From Thalassoglobus neptunius (GTDB taxonomy: Bacteria > Planctomycetota > Planctomycetia > Planctomycetales > Planctomycetaceae): a stretch of DNA of 64,000 nt. Where the stretch lies: contig NZ_SIHI01000001.1 of assembly GCF_007859735.1 (NCBI RefSeq), positions 584,010-648,009 of the forward strand. The letters run 5' to 3'. The notes below the pieces were generated by a model that saw only the letters and a list, made by a program, of their open reading frames with translations, searched no databases and was not told where the DNA came from. Shown here piece after piece: positions 37,306 through 47,208 of this stretch (within the stretch, counting starts at the first letter, position 1; each line of letters opens with the position of its first letter). A program made the position numbers and the translations under genes.

Positions 37306-38937
37306 ATGCCTGACTTGAGCTATACTCCGCGTCAACGGTATCTCGTTCGGTTTGACCCGAAACGGATTCCGCATATGTTCGTCGACGTTCTCGTCATCGG
37401 AACAGGCATCGCCGGAGTTCGTGCTGCTTTGGAAATTGATCCGCGTTTGCGCGTTGTGATGGTGACGAAAGATGTCGTGTCGTCATCGAACAGCTCGTGG
37501 GCTCAAGGGGGCATCGCTGGAGTTCTGGACCCTTCCGACGAGTTGAGCAATCACGTCGAAGACACCATCAAAGCCGGGGCCGGTTTGTGCGATCCCGATG
37601 TCGTTCGAGAGATTGTGGAAGAAGCTCCGGAACGAATTCGAGAGCTTGTCTCGTTCGGAGCGCAGTTCGATCGGAAAGATGGTTCGATCGCACTGACGAC
37701 TGAAGGAGGTCACAGCCATCCGCGTGTTGCTCATGCTCTTGGGGATGCCACCGGAAAAGAGGTGATGCGGGCCTTGATTGATACCGTTCGCGGAGCGGGA
37801 TGGACGGAGATCTGGGAGAAGACGTTCTCAATCGACCTTTTGACTCACGAGGGGAGTTGTCGCGGGGCGCTGGTCTGGAATCCTCATCACGGAAAGACGT
37901 TCGTCTGGGCCAAGCAAACGATTCTGGCGACCGGGGGAGCAGGGCGTTTGTATCGGGAAACGACAAACCCTGATATCGCGACCGCCGACGGACACGCAAT
38001 CGCCTACCGGGCGGGTGCGGAGCTGCGCGATATGGAGATGATGCAGTTTCATCCGACGGTGCTTTACATCGCTGGAAGTTCACGTCATCTGATCACCGAA
38101 GCGGCTCGAGGAGAAGGGGGATATCTGGTCGATGTGAATGGCGACCGGTTCATGGGGAATTACGACGAGCGGTTGGAACTCGCTCCGCGTGATGTGGTCA
38201 GTCGTGCGATCACTGATCAGATGGAACTGACCCGGCATCCGTGTGTCTATCTCGATTTGACTCACCTGCCGAAAGAGAAGATCAACGAACGGTTTCCCAA
38301 TATTCTGGAGATGTGCCGCGAGTTCGGTCTCGACCTGACGCATGACCGCATTCCCGTCCGACCGGGAGCCCATTACATGATCGGCGGGTTGACGGTCGAC
38401 TTGAAAGGTGCGACGACGCTTCCGGGGCTGTGGGCTGCAGGTGAAGCGACTTCCAGTGGTTTACATGGGGCAAATCGACTCGCATCCAACAGCTTGTTGG
38501 AAGGGCTATATTACGGGATTCACGCTGGCCGAGGGGCGTCGCAAGCAGCGTTGGAAATTCCCGACAGCTTTTCCGCGCCGCCTGTTTCTTCGCCGGGCCC
38601 GAAGGTGATCGAGGAGCAGGACCTGTTGAACCTCACCGACTTGCGGAACTCGCTCGGATCAATCATGTGGCGAAATGTTGGAATTCGCCGCGATGAAGAA
38701 GGACTCAAAGCGGCAGCGGAGCAGGTCGAGTTTTGGGACCGATATGTCTCTCTTCGAGAGTTTCAGACAGTCGAAGGTTGGGAACTGCAGAACATGCTGC
38801 TGGTCGGGCGATTGATGATCGAGTCAGCCCGGGCTCGCACCGAAAGTCGTGGTGTCCACTTTCGGAGCGATTTTCCGGAGTCTGATTCCTCATGGGAGAG
38901 GCACGTCACGATCGGCGAACCCTCCGCAGCTGACTGA
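37306..38937 (+). CDS. nadB: L-aspartate oxidase
   Basis: 543 residues. FAD enzyme that oxidises aspartate to iminoaspartate for NAD synthesis. FAD loop VIGTGIAGVRAAL near 30, SSNSSWAQGGIAG near 58, GGHSHPRVAHALGDATG, and the HPTVLY/ATSSGLHGANRLASNSLLEGL motifs are in place. NadA and NadC are not in the window. The first 25 residues are longer than typical. Confidence 0.95.
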   Translation: MPDLSYTPRQRYLVRFDPKRIPHMFVDVLVIGTGIAGVRAALEIDPRLRVVMVTKDVVSSSNSSWAQGGIAGVLDPSDELSNHVEDTIKAGAGLCDPDVVREIVEEAPERIRELVSFGAQFDRKDGSIALTTEGGHSHPRVAHALGDATGKEVMRALIDTVRGAGWTEIWEKTFSIDLLTHEGSCRGALVWNPHHGKTFVWAKQTILATGGAGRLYRETTNPDIATADGHAIAYRAGAELRDMEMMQFHPTVLYIAGSSRHLITEAARGEGGYLVDVNGDRFMGNYDERLELAPRDVVSRAITDQMELTRHPCVYLDLTHLPKEKINERFPNILEMCREFGLDLTHDRIPVRPGAHYMIGGLTVDLKGATTLPGLWAAGEATSSGLHGANRLASNSLLEGLYYGIHAGRGASQAALEIPDSFSAPPVSSPGPKVIEEQDLLNLTDLRNSLGSIMWRNVGIRRDEEGLKAAAEQVEFWDRYVSLREFQTVEGWELQNMLLVGRLMIESARARTESRGVHFRSDFPESDSSWERHVTIGEPSAAD

Positions 38938-38943
38938 CTGCGT

Positions 38944-39948
38944 TTACAGATGCTTCGCCAGAAGTTCGGCAATCTGAACAGCGTTCGTTGCTGCCCCTTT
39001 TCGCAAGTTGTCGCTGACGCACCAGAAGCTGATTCCGTTCGGATGTGAGATGTCCTTGCGGATTCGTCCGATGAAGACTTCGTCGGAACCATCGCAAGTG
39101 CTCGGAAGCGGATATTGCCCGTCCTGCAGGTTGTCGACGACCTGAATTCCAGGAAATGACTCGAACAGTTCACGAGCTTCACCGGGTGAGAGTGGCTTTT
39201 CGGTTTCGACGGTGATCGACTCGCTGTGACAGTTGGCAACCGGCACGCGGACGCAGGTGGGGTTCACCTGAATCGATTCATCGCCGAGAATTTTTCGGGT
39301 CTCGTAGACCATTTTCAGTTCTTCGCTGGTGTATCCGTCTGCCTTTTCGCTTCCGATTTGGGGGATGCAGTTGAAGGCGATGGGATGCGCGAAGGCTTTG
39401 TAGGAATAGTCATCTCCGGACAGGTACGATTTGGACCCATCGAACAGATCGCTTGTTCCCTGGACGCCGGCTCCGCTTGTCGCTTGATAAGTGCTGACGA
39501 TCACCCGTTTGACGACCGCAGCATCGTGAAGAGGTTTCAGAGCCAGGACCATTTGGGTTGTTGAGCAGTTCGGACTGGCGATGATGCCGGTGGCGTCGAG
39601 AGCATCCTGCGGATTCACTTCCGGAATCACGAGGGCGACTCCTTCTTTCATTCGCCAGTATCCCGATTCATCAATGACGCGGCAGCCTGCTTCAACAGCG
39701 GCAGGAAGATATTCGGCAGCGACGTCATCGGGAGTGGAAGCGATCACGAGGTCGGACCCGGCGAAGCAATCTTTGGTCAGCTCTTCGATGGTGTACTTCT
39801 GGTCACGAAAAGAAATCTGCTGACCCGTTGAACGAGCTGAGGCGATGAAGCGAAACGTTCCTGCTTGAAAGTTCCGTTCTTCCAGCAATTGCCGCATGAT
39901 CTGACCGACGGCACCGGTGGCGCCCACAATGGCAACATTTCGAAACAC
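38944..39948 (-). CDS. asd: Aspartate-semialdehyde dehydrogenase
   Basis: 334 residues. Makes aspartate semialdehyde for the Lys/Thr/Met and diaminopimelate pathways. NADP loop VGATGAVGQIM at 8-18; the catalytic Cys is in ASPNCSTTQ near 131; the catalytic His is in ARFEP-like position near 245 (RVPVANCHSESI). Converges with nadB, leaving only 6 bp between stops. Confidence 0.95.
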   Translation of the reverse strand: MFRNVAIVGATGAVGQIMRQLLEERNFQAGTFRFIASARSTGQQISFRDQKYTIEELTKDCFAGSDLVIASTPDDVAAEYLPAAVEAGCRVIDESGYWRMKEGVALVIPEVNPQDALDATGIIASPNCSTTQMVLALKPLHDAAVVKRVIVSTYQATSGAGVQGTSDLFDGSKSYLSGDDYSYKAFAHPIAFNCIPQIGSEKADGYTSEELKMVYETRKILGDESIQVNPTCVRVPVANCHSESITVETEKPLSPGEARELFESFPGIQVVDNLQDGQYPLPSTCDGSDEVFIGRIRKDISHPNGISFWCVSDNLRKGAATNAVQIAELLAKHL

Positions 39949-40207
39949 GGATTAACCTCAATTTGCAGCTGAGCGGCAGTGATAGGGATCAAAGAGTCAA
40001 TGAGCGTCCAAGACGACACGAGCGAGCATCATAGACCGGGACAAGTGGCCTCTGCAAATTGTTCGCGATCAATCCTTTCTGTTGAGAAACTGCGCCCGGG
40101 AAGATTGGGGCCTTTCAGACGTTGAGACCGGAGAAACCCGGCGACTCCGGTCTTGCGGTCATGAAGCCGGAACCTCTACAATCGCTAAAACTTAAGAGAA
40201 ATAGCTC

Positions 40208-41407
40208 GTGTCAGATCATATCAAGCGGATCGCCGTATTGGGTGCAACCGGTTCGATTGGAACCAGTTGTCTCGATGTGGTGCGCGCTCATCCGGATGAA
40301 ATGGCAGTGGACTTGCTGTCCGCTCACACCCAATGGCAACTGGTGGCCGAGCAAACTGCTGAGTTTCTGCCGCGAACAGTCGTGCTGACGGGGATCGATC
40401 GAAATTCCGTTCCGGGAAATGCGTTTCCATCGCAAGTGAACGTCGAGTTCGGTGAAGATTGCCTCGCGAACGCCATTACTCACTCGGATGCCGAGGTTGT
40501 GATTACCGGAATCGTGGGGGCTGCGGGACTCCGCGGAACCTGGGCAGCGATTGAAGCCGGGAAATCGATTGGATTGGCAAATAAAGAAACACTCGTCGTC
40601 GCCGGGAAACTCGTGACGGACAAAGCTTCCGAAACCGGTGCGACGCTGATTCCGGTCGACAGTGAACACTCCGCGATTTTTCAGTCGCTGCAGTCCGGGC
40701 GGACTGAAGAAGTGTCACGAATTATTCTGACAGCCAGTGGAGGACCGTTCCGGACATGGTCTCAGGAGCAGCTTTCACAGGTCACTTGTGCTGATGCTCT
40801 GAGTCATCCGACCTGGGAAATGGGCAGGAAAATTACCGTCGATTCCGCGACGATGATGAACAAAGCTCTGGAAGTGATTGAAGCCCGATGGTTGTTCGGA
40901 CTTCCTTCTGAGCAGATCGACGTTGTCGTGCATCCGCAGTCGGTGGTCCACTCGATGGTGGAGTTTGTGGATGGCTCAGTCATCGCACAATTATCTCCCC
41001 CGGATATGAAATTACCTATACAATATGCGATTACCTGGCCCGCACGAGTGGCAGGAGCCAGCCCGAAACTGGACTTATTGGAAACATTTTCACTTGATTT
41101 TCAACCCCCTGATCTCGAACGATTCCCGGCGTTATCGTTAGGATTTGAGGTTGCTGAACGCGGCGGAACTTCTGGAGCAGTCTTGAATGCTGCCAACGAA
41201 GTGGCTGTCGAGCGTTTTCTTTCTGAAACACTGACTTTTACCGACATCCCGCGACTCTGTCGCGAGATTCTGAATGCCCACGATTTCGACAGCCAGCCGG
41301 AGTTGGATGAGTTGCTCGAACTCGATCATTGGGCGCGCCAGGAGGCATTGAATTGGATACCGTCGTCGCCGCCACACTCGCACTCTTTAGCGTCTCGGCA
41401 CTGCTAA
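40208..41407 (+). CDS. dxr: 1-deoxy-D-xylulose 5-phosphate reductoisomerase
   Basis: 399 residues. First committed step of the MEP isoprenoid pathway. NADPH loop VLGATGSIGTSCLDVV, ANKETLVVAG, the metal/substrate motif PVDSEHSAIFQ, LTASGGPFR and PTWEMGRKITVDSATMMNK are present. It starts with GTG. The 3' end overlaps the rseP gene, a linkage seen widely (dxr-rseP). Confidence 0.96.
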   Translation: MSDHIKRIAVLGATGSIGTSCLDVVRAHPDEMAVDLLSAHTQWQLVAEQTAEFLPRTVVLTGIDRNSVPGNAFPSQVNVEFGEDCLANAITHSDAEVVITGIVGAAGLRGTWAAIEAGKSIGLANKETLVVAGKLVTDKASETGATLIPVDSEHSAIFQSLQSGRTEEVSRIILTASGGPFRTWSQEQLSQVTCADALSHPTWEMGRKITVDSATMMNKALEVIEARWLFGLPSEQIDVVVHPQSVVHSMVEFVDGSVIAQLSPPDMKLPIQYAITWPARVAGASPKLDLLETFSLDFQPPDLERFPALSLGFEVAERGGTSGAVLNAANEVAVERFLSETLTFTDIPRLCREILNAHDFDSQPELDELLELDHWARQEALNWIPSSPPHSHSLASRHC

Positions 41408-43359
41408 ACATATTTATCGCTGCCGCCGGACTTGGTCTGGTGATCTTTTTCCATGAGCTCGGACACTTCCTCGTTGCGAAGTGGTGCGGAGTGTATGTGG
41501 AACGCTTCAGTATCGGATTCGGTCAGCCGATCCTCGCCAAGAAGTGGGGCGAGACCGAATACTGGCTGGGCTGGGCTCCGTTTGGGGGCTACGTCAAAAT
41601 GCTCGGTCAGGATGATATGGATCCGGGGCAAATGACTGACGATCAGATCAGTGCTGATCCTCGCTCTTACACCTCAAAGTCTGTTCCTCAGCGGATGGCG
41701 ATTATCTCCGCCGGGGTGATTATGAACATCATCACCGGGTTTCTGTTCTTTGCGATTGCCTTCAACAGCGGTGTTGAAACAACCGATCGTGTCATCGGTC
41801 ACGTGCAAGTGGGAATGCCGGGATGGCAACACGGAATTCGTTCCGGCGACACCATTACCGCCATTAACGGACGGCAGGTGTCGAACTTTGAAGACCTGTT
41901 GCGTGGGACGGCACTTTCTCGCGGCCCGATTCGCTTGCAGGGTTTTCATTCCGATGGAGAAACGTTCGACATCGAACTGGAGCCATCAGCCAACGGAATC
42001 GTCCGTCAGATCGGAATTGGATCGTCCCGAAGCCTGGAAGTTCTTCCTGTTCCGGATCCGAAAGCAATTCCCTTTGTCTTTCCGGGGACCGCTGCTTCTC
42101 GAGCAGAGTTTGAGCCGGGCGACATTATCGCGGCTGTTGATGGAGTCGTGATCAAAGAGTTCAGCGAACTCGACAAGATTCTCAACGAGAAAGCAGACGA
42201 AGCGTTGGGGCTGACAGTCAAACGCAAGAGTGAGGGTGGCGACACCAAAGAAGTTCAGGTCAGCTTGCCTGCCGAACAGTTTCTCGGTTTGGGACTCCGC
42301 ATGGGGATGGGAAAAATCGAAGCTGTCCAAATCGGTTCGGCTGCTGCTGAAGCGGGTTTGAAGAAGGGCGATCTCATCGCCAAGGTCGACGGGCTGGACG
42401 TCGGACACGATATCGATCCCGTTCGTCTCACAGAATACTTCTCTGAGCATGACGGGAAAGAGGTCGAAGTGACCATTTCCCGTGAAGTTTCCGGAGGGGC
42501 GCCTCAAGAACTGGTGCTCACTTTGACTCCAAGCGATCGGGCTCCGTGGGCAGAACCACCGACATCAGAAGGGGCTCCGCTTTCGGTTCCGAGCATTGGA
42601 GTTGCTTATCATCTGGTTCCGAATGTTTTCTCAGTCGATGAAGATGGTCCCGCAGCCGGACAGGGAATCAAACCACGTGATACCATTCACAAAGTGACTC
42701 TCATCAAGGCACCTGGAACTGAGCAGGACGCCAGAACGGATACGCGGTTCGAGATCCCGATCAAAGACAAGAACTGGGCCTACGCTTTCTGGACCATTCA
42801 GGAATACACTCGCTCACGAATCGTGGAACTCACCGTCAGTTCACCCGAAGATTCAAACGAACACCGGGTCGTTGAAGTGACTCCGAAGGTCGTCGAAGAT
42901 TGGTATCTTCCCACGACACGCGGACTTCGTTTGAGCGAGCGGTCGATTACTCTCGAGGCAAACAGCGTTCAAAACGCCTTCGCAATGGCAGGGCGTTACA
43001 CCGTTACCTCCATCGAAGATATTTACCTGACTCTTCGCGGGTTGCTGACCGGGGATATCTCCCACAAGGGGTTAAGTGGACCGATCAATATCGCCAAGCT
43101 GGCCTATGGGTTTGCGGATTTGGGGATTGGACACTTCCTGCGATTTCTCGGACTGATCAGTGTGAATCTCGCTGTGATCAACTTCCTGCCGATTCCCGTG
43201 CTGGATGGCGGTCACATGGTCTTTCTCATCTGGGAAGCTGTCACAAGGAAGAAGCCCAGCGAGAAAGTTGTTGCAACCGCCACCTACTTTGGAATGGTCT
43301 TTGTCCTGGGTCTGATGATGTTTGTGATCTATCTCGACCTGTTCGTTTCGAAAATTTAA
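41353..43359 (+). CDS. rseP: Site-2 protease RseP with extra PDZ domains
   Basis: 668 residues, against about 450 in E. coli. Intramembrane zinc protease of sigma-factor signalling. HELGH at 34-38 and the second metal motif FLPIPVLDGGH near 610. Between them lie three clear PDZ-like cores (GIRSGDTITAING, FEPGDIIAAVDG, GLKKGDLIAKVDG) and a weaker fourth (GIKPRDTIHKV). The start is TTG at 41353, seven bases after a perfect AGGAGG (41340-41345), inside the end of dxr; the frame also has an upstream TTG at 41329 without such a site. Confidence 0.92.
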   Translation: MDTVVAATLALFSVSALLNIFIAAAGLGLVIFFHELGHFLVAKWCGVYVERFSIGFGQPILAKKWGETEYWLGWAPFGGYVKMLGQDDMDPGQMTDDQISADPRSYTSKSVPQRMAIISAGVIMNIITGFLFFAIAFNSGVETTDRVIGHVQVGMPGWQHGIRSGDTITAINGRQVSNFEDLLRGTALSRGPIRLQGFHSDGETFDIELEPSANGIVRQIGIGSSRSLEVLPVPDPKAIPFVFPGTAASRAEFEPGDIIAAVDGVVIKEFSELDKILNEKADEALGLTVKRKSEGGDTKEVQVSLPAEQFLGLGLRMGMGKIEAVQIGSAAAEAGLKKGDLIAKVDGLDVGHDIDPVRLTEYFSEHDGKEVEVTISREVSGGAPQELVLTLTPSDRAPWAEPPTSEGAPLSVPSIGVAYHLVPNVFSVDEDGPAAGQGIKPRDTIHKVTLIKAPGTEQDARTDTRFEIPIKDKNWAYAFWTIQEYTRSRIVELTVSSPEDSNEHRVVEVTPKVVEDWYLPTTRGLRLSERSITLEANSVQNAFAMAGRYTVTSIEDIYLTLRGLLTGDISHKGLSGPINIAKLAYGFADLGIGHFLRFLGLISVNLAVINFLPIPVLDGGHMVFLIWEAVTRKKPSEKVVATATYFGMVFVLGLMMFVIYLDLFVSKI

Positions 43360-43371
43360 GTCCGAAGACAC

Positions 43372-44796
43372 TCACTCATGAGCTTCGTTGGGGGCAACCT
43401 GAACAAGTTCGTTCTTGAGCTGTTCGACCGCTTCCGAGTATTGATCTGACCCGATGAGATTCTCCATCTCATTCGGGTCTTTTTCGTGGTCGTAGAGTTC
43501 TTTGGCAGTGACGTTTCCGGTCTGCCAGTCACGCCATTCCGTATACCGGAGTCTGCCATCGGTGACAGAGTATCCCATTTGGTCAGGCTTTCCTTTGTAG
43601 TAAGCTGGGCGAGGATGTTGCGTGAGGGCGACTCTCTTCACAGACGCCGAAGGATCTCTCAGCACAGGAACCAGGCTTTCCCCTTCGACGTGGGTCTCCG
43701 GAAGTCCGCACAACTCAGCAAGTGTGGGACTGAGATCAATCAGTTCGGCAATCGAGTTCGTTCGAGCGTTCTGCGGGAATCCGGGGGCTGAAATGAGAAG
43801 TGGAACACGAGCGTCCAGCTCAAAGCAGGAGGTCTTGCACCACACGCTGTGTTGTCCCAGGTGGAATCCGTGATCCGACCAGAAGACCACAATTGTCTTT
43901 TCTCGCAGCCCGGTTTCCTCGAGGGTTTTCAGAAGCTTGCCGACTTGCTCATCGAGATAGCTGATGCTTGCATAGTAGCCATGCCACAATAATCGACGTT
44001 CTTCATCGGAGATGTTCTGCGGATCGGGGCCATAGCCTCTGAGTTCCCGTGAATCGTGAAGTGCGATCTCCGGAACGTTGCTGGGCGGAGCGAATCGATC
44101 CGGAAGGGTGAGGCTGTCTCTCTGATATCGGTCCCAATACTTTTTCGGAGCGAGAAACGGAAGATGCGGACGCCAGAATCCAACAGCAAGGAAGAATGGC
44201 TCGTGGGAAAATTCTTTCAGTTGCTGACAGGCCAGGTCGGCAATTTTTCCGTCGCGGTAAGCATCGTCTGGAAGATCCTCGTTCTCATACGCTCCCTGCT
44301 TCTTTCCGGGTTTGGCTCCTTTGAGGGGTTTTGCGTACGTGTCAGAGTGTCGACCTGCATTGAGCATGGAGGGAACCGACCATGATGGTTCATCATCGAG
44401 ATTTCCCATGTTGTGAAACATCTTCCCGATACAGCGTGTGAAGTATCCGTTGTTTTTGAATCGCTGTGGAATGGTGACAGCATCGGGCTGGGCAGTGCGG
44501 AAATCGGCCCGCAGGTCATAGACGGAAATGGTGTCGGGACGCAGACCAGACATCAACGAGGCTCGCGAAGGATTGCAGACCGCCTGCTGGCAATAGGCAT
44601 TCTCAAACAGGGTTCCTTCAGAGGCGAGTCGGTCCAGGTTTGGTGATGAGACGTCCTGATTTCCATAACATCCGAGGCTGCAGTTGAGGTCATCGGCAGC
44701 GATAAAAAGTACGTTCCATTGCTCGGCTGATTCCGAACTCTTTGGGACTGTACTCAGCAAGAGAGCCACGATCAGGCTCGTTAGAAGATTTCTCAT
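43372..44796 (-). CDS. Secreted sulfatase (iduronate-2-sulfatase-like)
   Basis: 474 residues. Signal peptide at 1-23 ending SES-A. Formylglycine-type active site AVCNPSRASLMSG (CxPSR), metal ligands in AADDLNC and FWSDHGFHLGQH, and the RPHLPF segment. The IDS-like subgroup acts on sulfated polysaccharides such as those of algae; substrate not readable. Start ATG 44796 is placed at the signal peptide; the longer frame has no support. It needs a formylglycine-generating enzyme encoded elsewhere. Confidence 0.92.
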   Translation of the reverse strand: MRNLLTSLIVALLLSTVPKSSESAEQWNVLFIAADDLNCSLGCYGNQDVSSPNLDRLASEGTLFENAYCQQAVCNPSRASLMSGLRPDTISVYDLRADFRTAQPDAVTIPQRFKNNGYFTRCIGKMFHNMGNLDDEPSWSVPSMLNAGRHSDTYAKPLKGAKPGKKQGAYENEDLPDDAYRDGKIADLACQQLKEFSHEPFFLAVGFWRPHLPFLAPKKYWDRYQRDSLTLPDRFAPPSNVPEIALHDSRELRGYGPDPQNISDEERRLLWHGYYASISYLDEQVGKLLKTLEETGLREKTIVVFWSDHGFHLGQHSVWCKTSCFELDARVPLLISAPGFPQNARTNSIAELIDLSPTLAELCGLPETHVEGESLVPVLRDPSASVKRVALTQHPRPAYYKGKPDQMGYSVTDGRLRYTEWRDWQTGNVTAKELYDHEKDPNEMENLIGSDQYSEAVEQLKNELVQVAPNEAHE

Positions 44797-45171
44797 GAGG
44801 CGCTTTCTGTCAAAGGTGTCAGACGTCGATGTCGCATCGAGAGTCGTATCATCACACAACTTTTCTGACCATGCAAACTGATGCCACTGGCTCATCGTGA
44901 TCTCGTGCTTGATCATTTGACCAACAGTCAGATTCGGCTTTGGCCATGAGAGTCGGAAGATTCGGATTTCCGGTCGGCGTTGCTTGATTCGGTTCCTGTG
45001 CGAGGAAATCGAATTCCTGGTTTTTCTGCGAACGCAATGCTGTCTCAATTGAAGTGAGATGCAGTGACGTTGGATGATGGTCACACTCACAGTTCATGAA
45101 AGAATTCCTGACAGGCGACTTTCTGTCAGCTGACGCAGAAATCATTTCCATATCGATCGGGTGAAACAGAC
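44797..45171. other. Divergent promoter region
   Basis: 375-bp spacer between the sulfatase and the PQQ dehydrogenase genes, which point away from each other. No repeat or operator is recognised. Confidence 0.4.
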
Positions 45172-47061
45172 ATGCGCTCCATCTTGATAGTGATGTCAGT
45201 CATGACATGGCTTGCGGCGAAGCCAATGGATCTCTTCGGAGATCATCCATCAGGCGCGAACTGGGAAACAGTTGGTGGCGACCGTGGCTGTCAGAGGTAT
45301 TCAACTCTTTCGCAAATTAACCGCGAGAACGTTGATCAGCTTGAAGTGGCGTGGGTCTATCGAACGGGAGAGCTTGATCGCGAGCGGAAGAAGACGATTG
45401 AATGCACACCGCTCGTTATCGATGGCGTGATGTATCTCTCGACGGGGCACTTGAGAGTGGTCGCGTTAAATGCAGAAACAGGTGAGCAACTTTGGGAGTT
45501 TGATCCGTTCGCAAATCATACAGCTGCAGGCCCGCTTGCATCCGGCGGAGTGAATCGCGGACTGGCGTGGTGGAGTGATCAGAAACCTGACGGAGAACGA
45601 CGCATCTTGCACGGAACGTCCGATGGTCGATTGTTCTCGATCGATGCCAGGACAGGGCAACTCGATCCGAAGTTCGGAAACGGTGGCATCAAAGATCTCC
45701 GCGAAGACTTCGAAGAGGATCTTTCCAAGATGGCTTATGGTCCGACTTCAGCCCCGGCGATTTGTGGAGACATCGTTTTTCTCGGCGTCTCCAATGGGGA
45801 AGGGCCGAACATCGCTGCTCCGGGGGATATTCGAGCGTTCGACGTCCGGACCGGGCGTCAGCTGTGGAGATTTCATACTGTTCCGCGTCCCGGAGAAAAG
45901 GGCCACGAAACCTGGGAAGGGGATTCGTGGAAGTACCGAGGAGGGGCGAATGCGTGGGGTGGCTTGAGTGTTGACGTCGAGAGGAATCTCGTCTTCGCAG
46001 GTTTGGGCTCAGCGGCATTCGACTTTTACGGAGGGGACCGTCACGGAGAGAATTTGTATGCGAATTCAACGGTTGCGCTCGATGCTTCCAGTGGAGAACT
46101 CAAGTGGCACTTTCAAACGTTGCGACACGATCTGTGGGACCATGATCTGCCGGTCTATCCGAACCTCGTCACGGTGACTCACGAGGGGAAACGTATTCCG
46201 GCCGTTGCACAGGTGACCAAGACGGGTTTCGTTTACCTCTTCGATCGGGAGTCGGGAGAACCACTCTTTGAAATCGAAGAGCGACCGGTTCCGCAGTCGG
46301 ATGTTCCCGGTGAACAGGCCTCACCCACGCAACCGATTCCCGTGAAGCCGCCTCCCTTTTCCGTTCAACACTTCGATAAATCGAACGTCACCGACATCGC
46401 TGAAGCCAATCGGGAATATGTGCTGAAGGAGCTTCAGAAGATTCGAACCGGACCCGCTTTCAGTCCTCCGAGTTTGCAGGGGACTGTTGTGACTCCCGGA
46501 TTTCATGGAGGGGCCAACTGGTCGGGAGCCAGCTTCGATCCCGAAACGGGAATTCTTTACGTCAACTCAAACAACGTTCCGAACGTGATGACGCTTGTCG
46601 AGTCTCCGCCGGGGGCGAAGTACAAGTACGGACATCGCGGGTACAAACAAATTCGCGATCAGGAAGGCTATCCCGGGATCAAACCGCCATGGGGGGTGTT
46701 GACGGCAATTGATCTGAATCAAGGCGAATTTGCGTGGCAGGTTCCGCTGGGGGAATACGAGGAGTTGACAGAAAGAGGTATTCCTCAAACTGGAACGGAA
46801 ACCTTCGGTGGGACGATTGTCACAGCTGGCGGTCTCGTCTTTATTGGGGGAACAAAGGACGAGAAGTTTCGAGCTTTTGACAAATCGACAGGTGAAGTGC
46901 TTTGGGAGTCTCAACTCCCCGCCGGGGGATACGCGACTCCCTCAACTTACGAAGTAAACGGTCGACAATACGTCGTCATCGCAGCTGGCGGAGCAGGCAA
47001 ACTGGGAACGAGGGCAGGGGATGCCTTTGTCGTCTTCGCGCTTCCCGAAGGGGGAAATTAA
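45172..47061 (+). CDS. PQQ-dependent membrane/periplasmic dehydrogenase
   Basis: 629 residues. A short signal-like N-terminus, then an eight-bladed quinoprotein propeller with repeated AxDxxTGxxxW signatures (VALNAETGEQLWEF, RAFDVRTGRQLWRF, VALDASSGELKWHF, RAFDKSTGEVLWES). LRHDLWDHDLPVYPNL and GATNWS-like GGANWSGASFDPETGILYVNS match the glucose/polyol dehydrogenase group. No membrane helices of the E. coli Gcd type and no cytochrome c motif, so it is a soluble periplasmic form. Substrate unknown. Confidence 0.9.
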   Translation: MRSILIVMSVMTWLAAKPMDLFGDHPSGANWETVGGDRGCQRYSTLSQINRENVDQLEVAWVYRTGELDRERKKTIECTPLVIDGVMYLSTGHLRVVALNAETGEQLWEFDPFANHTAAGPLASGGVNRGLAWWSDQKPDGERRILHGTSDGRLFSIDARTGQLDPKFGNGGIKDLREDFEEDLSKMAYGPTSAPAICGDIVFLGVSNGEGPNIAAPGDIRAFDVRTGRQLWRFHTVPRPGEKGHETWEGDSWKYRGGANAWGGLSVDVERNLVFAGLGSAAFDFYGGDRHGENLYANSTVALDASSGELKWHFQTLRHDLWDHDLPVYPNLVTVTHEGKRIPAVAQVTKTGFVYLFDRESGEPLFEIEERPVPQSDVPGEQASPTQPIPVKPPPFSVQHFDKSNVTDIAEANREYVLKELQKIRTGPAFSPPSLQGTVVTPGFHGGANWSGASFDPETGILYVNSNNVPNVMTLVESPPGAKYKYGHRGYKQIRDQEGYPGIKPPWGVLTAIDLNQGEFAWQVPLGEYEELTERGIPQTGTETFGGTIVTAGGLVFIGGTKDEKFRAFDKSTGEVLWESQLPAGGYATPSTYEVNGRQYVVIAAGGAGKLGTRAGDAFVVFALPEGGN

Positions 47062-47103
47062 TTCGGTAAGCACTCAGCAACCTTCACTCTCGTTGTCAAA
47101 ACC

Positions 47104-47208
47104 TAGAGCATTTTCTGATTGTGTGTGCACGATCTCGCACGAGCAAGCACAGCCTTTTAAATTATGAAACAGTGCAAGCGAGTGCACAGGAAAGAGCAAC
47201 TTGCTCTA
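47104..47208 (-). repeat. Full copy of the TAGAGCA dispersed repeat
   Basis: A 105-bp unit bounded by TAGAGCA and TGCTCTA. It aligns along its whole length with the copy at 57055-57158 in opposite orientation, best in the AAGCGAGTGCACAGGAAAGA and GCAACTTGCTCT blocks. Internal TGTGCAC/GTGCACA stems let it fold on itself. Its right edge is the stop codon of the Gfo/Idh gene. Confidence 0.85.
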
